From UBA12191 sp009937185 (GTDB lineage: Bacteria; Planctomycetota; UBA8108; UBA1146), in assembly GCA_938075155.1 (NCBI GenBank), contig CALJGL010000003.1:1-23612 (forward strand): a DNA stretch of 23,612 nt, read 5' to 3'. Under the pieces are notes generated by a model. It saw only the letters and a list, made by a program, of their open reading frames with translations. It ran no database searches and was not told the origin of the DNA. Of this stretch, positions 20,653 through 23,612 are shown piece after piece (the stretch's first letter is position 1; the number at the start of each line of letters is the position of its first letter). The translations under genes and the position numbers were made by a program.

Positions 20653-21063
20653 TTAATCCCAAACGCGCACGCTGACGGTGCGTTGATGGGGTTTTGTTCG
20701 ATGTTCGAAAATGAAGACACCTTGCCAGGTGCCGAGTGCGAGACGCCCATCTTTAACAGGCAGCTGCTCGCTGCTGCGAGTGATGGCTGCCTTTAAATGT
20801 GAAGGCATGTCGTCCGGTCCTTCAGAAGTATGTGTGTATTCCGGGTCGTTTTCCGGAGCAACCTTGTCGAACCATCTCATGAGGTCGTCTTTGACAGAGG
20901 GGTCCGCATTTTCTGTAATGAGTAGGCTAGCACTCGTATGCAGAATGAAAACAGAGCAAAGGCCACTCTCGACATCTGCCCTGCGAATACACTCCCTCAG
21001 AGGCTCCGTGATTTCGTGAAGGCCCTTTCCTGGGGTTTGGAAGGTCAGGTCTTCGCCGTACAT
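20653..21063 (-). CDS. yjbQ: YjbQ/UPF0047 family protein (secondary thiamine-phosphate synthase-type)
   Basis: A 136-residue protein of the typical YjbQ length with all family signatures in order: LHTSASLLITENADPSVKDD (residues 42-61), HTSEGPDDMPSHLKAAI (77-93), and the C-terminal GTWQGVFIFEHR (111-122). The conserved His, Asp and Glu residues cluster in a trimer-interface pocket in known structures. E. coli YjbQ has weak thiamine-phosphate synthase activity in genetic tests, but the physiological role is not settled. The ATG at 21063 is followed downstream by the small receiver-like gene with a 10-base gap. It is divergent from the PD40 lipoprotein gene, with 73 bases between their starts. 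Confidence 0.93.
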   Translation of the reverse strand: MYGEDLTFQTPGKGLHEITEPLRECIRRADVESGLCSVFILHTSASLLITENADPSVKDDLMRWFDKVAPENDPEYTHTSEGPDDMPSHLKAAITRSSEQLPVKDGRLALGTWQGVFIFEHRTKPHQRTVSVRVWD

Positions 21064-21136
21064 AGGAGCCTTTCGAGGTGCGTGAGCTGTGTTCTTGGAT
21101 TAATCTACGCCAGAGATGAAGGAAAGGCCAACCTTG

Positions 21137-21916
21137 ATGAGTAATAACGCACCAATCTGTACGGCGACTCTTTTATTGTGTGTATTTGTAGCCGGCTGCA
21201 CAGGTGATCCAAATTCTGCAGTTTCGGGCAAATCGGATACTTGGTCAGAGGTTCCCGAAGACCCGCTTCCGCGTATTGTCGACAACGCTCCTGGGGAGAA
21301 TCATTTCGATACAGTGGTTCAGTTGACAGATGGCGGGGTGAATAGAGGTCCCGTATTTTTGGAGAATGATCTCAGGGTTCTTTTTTCGAGTATTCGCCCA
21401 CCCCATTCTGACGCACGCAGTTATACGATGTTTGTCGACACTTCGGGTTTGCGCGAAGAGACAGAAGAAGTCACTCAACCTGCGTTGTCCGTAAGGGATG
21501 AAAAATCAGAAGAAGAAATCCGCTGTTTTACGGCTCTGATGGGAACGGGAGGCGAGGGGGTATTTCTTGGCCGTTTCCCACATTCCAAAGGCAATGCAAC
21601 AGAGGTTTTTGTGGCGATCGGTTCAGCAGAGCCTCGGATAGTCAGCCAAGAAGGGCAAACCGCAGGAGCCCCCGCGTTGACCCCGGATGGACGTTACTTG
21701 GTATATACCGGCGAGACGTCTAAGGGTGAGTTCGATCTGTATGTGCATGACTTAGAGCAAGGACTCACAGAAAAAATTACAACGACCGCAGGGTTTGATG
21801 GCGACGCTGCTTTTTCGAAGGATGGAAAAAGGTTGCTCTTCGTTTCGCAAAGAAGTGACGTGGACCCTGAAGAGTACAATATTTTCGTGGCTGATTGGTT
21901 GCTTACCTCGGAATGA
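21137..21916 (+). CDS. Predicted lipoprotein with TolB-like PD40 beta-propeller repeats
   Basis: A 259-residue protein. I chose ATG 21137, with GGAAAGG nine bases upstream; an ATG at 21116 would add seven residues. The N-terminus is a lipoprotein signal (CTATLLLCVFVAGC, lipobox FVAGC), so the mature protein should be lipid-anchored at Cys21. At least three PD40/WD40-like blades are visible: NRGPVFLENDLRVLFSSIR, GAPALTPDGRYLVYTGE with FDLYVHDL, and GDAAFSKDGKRLLFVSQRS with YNIFVADW. Such half-propellers occur in TolB-like and secreted sensor proteins and probably bind a ligand or partner. The specific role is unknown. Its end overlaps the convergent carboxypeptidase-regulatory-like gene by 14 bases. 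Confidence 0.82.
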   Translation: MSNNAPICTATLLLCVFVAGCTGDPNSAVSGKSDTWSEVPEDPLPRIVDNAPGENHFDTVVQLTDGGVNRGPVFLENDLRVLFSSIRPPHSDARSYTMFVDTSGLREETEEVTQPALSVRDEKSEEEIRCFTALMGTGGEGVFLGRFPHSKGNATEVFVAIGSAEPRIVSQEGQTAGAPALTPDGRYLVYTGETSKGEFDLYVHDLEQGLTEKITTTAGFDGDAAFSKDGKRLLFVSQRSDVDPEEYNIFVADWLLTSE

Positions 21917-23369
21917 GAGAGATCCACAATTCGGTGGTCTTGCCCGGTGTGATCTCGCCAATAACAACGTTTTCCCCCCATTGGGGATGTGTTGCCTGGA
22001 TTGAATATTTTCCAGGAGCAAAGTAGTCGCTTTGATATACTCCGCCCGCATCGGAAAGAACTCTACGTAAGGGCGCGCGTGCAGATTCGTCGGCGACGAT
22101 AGCTTTGATATTGAGGACTACGCCCGGTAGAAACATGCCGTTAACGTTACTTACTCTTCCTGAAAAAGTGCCCGGTTCTTTATCGAGTAATATAGTGAAC
22201 TCGCCAGGCCCTTCTTCGGGCATGGTGAAAACTTGGCCCGTCGTTAATAAGGGGGCTTCGTTTTTCCTATTGGCAGTGATGTCGAAGTAGTAAGTCGCAC
22301 CCGATTGAAGAATGTTGAGATTCGTAAACTCGCTCGCTTTTGAGTGATGAATCGTTCGGCCTTCGCGCCGAAGGCGAACCATGGCATCCCCCATAGGAAG
22401 GCCATTCGCGCTCTGAATATTGAGCACGAAAGGCTGCGCTGGCATGAGCGAAAAAGGTTTCCGAATTCCAATTTTGTCGCCGGGGATGATGATTTGCCAC
22501 GAGTATTCTTGATATCCGGGATACTTGATCTGAACCGTTGCCATACCCTCTGATAGCCCAGGGATGTTGAATTTGCCCCTAGGTCCTGCTGTGGCCTCTG
22601 AATTGTCAAGCATAGCGTTGACGACTTTGACTTCTGCTCCCTCGAGCGTCACCCCGTCTCCTATCGCGAACCCTTCAAGTATGCATCCGGCAGGAAGAAT
22701 GAAATCTCTTCCCAGCGTTTCACCTTTGATGGCCGTTAAATCATCGAAGTACGCATTCGCATGTGTGTCAGATCGAACGATAACAGAGAACTGCATCGGC
22801 GGGATTTCGGCACTAAATCTGCCTTCTTGGTCAGCGGTGATCGTTCTCTTCCAGCCATTGGCGCTTCTGATTTCGAGAGTCGCTCCCGGAAGCGGCTTTG
22901 GGTCTGGAAGCTTCCTTCCTTGAAGGACAAATTCATAACCTCTGACTTGTCCGCTGAAGGTGCCCGATTTTCCGAGTTTATAAAATCCATTGTTAGTGAG
23001 TCGGGTTGTCAGCCTGTAGTAACCGGGAGCATCGATGTGTGCGAGGCCAGTGCCATTCTCTGGTATTCTTAGGAAGAAAATATTTTCGTTTTTTTCGAAC
23101 GAGACGATATCCAGAACGGTGTTATTGGGCCCTAGAATTTGAACCGTTCCGTTGAGAACGGGAATCGATCCCCCTTGTTCAAAGACATACCCGATGTTGC
23201 TGGTGTGTTCTCCGAACAAACGATAGACACTCTTCTTACCTATGGATGTCATCGTTGTGGATTTGGGCACAGCAATATTGAAGACGAGGAAGCCTGAGAC
23301 GGAAAGCAATACGAAAGCGAGGAGGAGTATCATCCCGAATGGAATTTGGCCATTTTCAGAACGGTTCAA
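21903..23369 (-). CDS. Membrane-anchored protein with carboxypeptidase-regulatory-like (CarboxypepD_reg/SpaA-like) domains
   Basis: A 488-residue protein starting at TTG 23369, overlapping the SPOR-protein stop by three bases within TTGA. One N-terminal membrane helix (about residues 11-33, FGMILLLAFVLLSVSGFLVF) has a short polar lead, so the rest should lie outside the cytoplasmic membrane. The remainder is a string of beta-sandwich modules with the G-x-L/V-P-G-A signature of carboxypeptidase-regulatory-like folds: PLPGATLEIRSANGWKRTIT with ADQEGRFS, TLEGAEVKVVN with GPRGKFNIPGLSEG, GLPMGDAMVRL, and MFLPGVVLNIK with SDAGGVYQSDYFAPGKYSI. These are adhesion or scaffold modules without catalytic residues. 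Coupling to a SPOR-domain protein hints at a cell-envelope role, which is inference. Confidence 0.8.
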   Translation of the reverse strand: MNRSENGQIPFGMILLLAFVLLSVSGFLVFNIAVPKSTTMTSIGKKSVYRLFGEHTSNIGYVFEQGGSIPVLNGTVQILGPNNTVLDIVSFEKNENIFFLRIPENGTGLAHIDAPGYYRLTTRLTNNGFYKLGKSGTFSGQVRGYEFVLQGRKLPDPKPLPGATLEIRSANGWKRTITADQEGRFSAEIPPMQFSVIVRSDTHANAYFDDLTAIKGETLGRDFILPAGCILEGFAIGDGVTLEGAEVKVVNAMLDNSEATAGPRGKFNIPGLSEGMATVQIKYPGYQEYSWQIIIPGDKIGIRKPFSLMPAQPFVLNIQSANGLPMGDAMVRLRREGRTIHHSKASEFTNLNILQSGATYYFDITANRKNEAPLLTTGQVFTMPEEGPGEFTILLDKEPGTFSGRVSNVNGMFLPGVVLNIKAIVADESARAPLRRVLSDAGGVYQSDYFAPGKYSIQATHPQWGENVVIGEITPGKTTELWISLIPR

Positions 23370-23612
23370 GGAATCACCTGTACTTCATCTATTCCTAGGG
23401 CGGACTGTATTCGTGTGGAGTGTTGCTGGGCTTTTTTACGATCAGTAAATCTTCCGGAGAGAACACGATGCAGAGGCGATCCTTTACGTCCAGGCATGCG
23501 TAGCTCAGCAGGAAATCCTCCATCTTGTAGCCGTCGAAGTTGCTTCATGGCATGGGATCTCTGCAGGAATGCCCCCACTTGTACGCTGAACCAAGGGTCA
23601 TACTGAAGCCGC
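23366..23612 (-). CDS. SPOR-domain protein, 5' end cut by window
   Basis: The frame is open to the window edge, so the start lies beyond 23612; a GTG at 23578 is internal to the domain. The 81 visible residues form a SPOR domain: DPWFSVQVGAFLQRSHAMKQ, then LQDGGFPAELR, LHRVLSGRFTDRKKAQQHST and a final IQSALGIDEVQVIP. The repeated strand-helix pattern with VQVGAF and V-x-x-G-x-F is diagnostic. SPOR domains bind denuded peptidoglycan glycan strands, often at the division septum. The stop overlaps the TTG of the carboxypeptidase-regulatory-like gene, so the two are co-translated. Confidence 0.85.
   Translation of the reverse strand, partial: RLQYDPWFSVQVGAFLQRSHAMKQLRRLQDGGFPAELRMPGRKGSPLHRVLSGRFTDRKKAQQHSTRIQSALGIDEVQVIP

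Noticed and set aside
20643..20750. Upstream extension of the receiver-like gene to 20750
   Set aside because: It would overlap the yjbQ 3' end by 98 bases; ATG 20642 has AAAGGAG in place.

Overview
The window is a chromosomal replication-origin neighbourhood of a bacterium, most likely from the Planctomycetota/Verrucomicrobiota/Lentisphaerota (PVC) side of the tree. This placement is inference. It rests on an alpha/alpha-toroid plus HEAT protein of a type common in Planctomycetes and Verrucomicrobia, a GyrA with the HPHGE..IYPTLVRM variant of the quinolone-resistance region, and a bacterial XPB helicase. No 16S rRNA is present to confirm it. Several genes appear to start with TTG (dciA, gyrB, the XPB partner and the carboxypeptidase-regulatory-like gene).

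Left part (1-4466): the 3' part of a large HEAT-repeat protein; a metal-homeostasis module made of a Fur/Zur-type operator over a promoter, a decayed ABC-transporter ATPase, a Fur-family regulator and a MerC-like membrane protein; then, on the minus strand, a spermidine-synthase-like methyltransferase and a tRNA-Ser(GCU).

Centre (4713-15312): the replication core. dnaA is followed by an 838-bp gap holding the probable oriC, with two perfect DnaA boxes, AT-rich DNA and a switch from C-rich to G-rich on the + strand. Then come dnaN, dciA, gyrB, panB, panE and gyrA, all on + and closely packed. The gyrase genes flank two pantothenate (CoA precursor) genes. Both panE and gyrA carry small in-frame 21-bp tandem duplications at a protein end.

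Right part (15313-23612): a 548-bp gene-free stretch with strong inverted repeats leads to a translationally coupled three-gene unit. It encodes an XPB-type DEVH helicase, an XPB-partner protein with a C-terminal domain resembling the helicase N-terminus, and an unrecognised 228-residue protein. This is the best candidate for a poorly described system. Convergent to it is a minus-strand pair: yjbQ and a small protein with a receiver-like N-terminus. Next are a beta-propeller (PD40) lipoprotein gene on + and, on minus, a membrane-anchored carboxypeptidase-regulatory-like protein coupled to a SPOR-domain protein cut by the window end.
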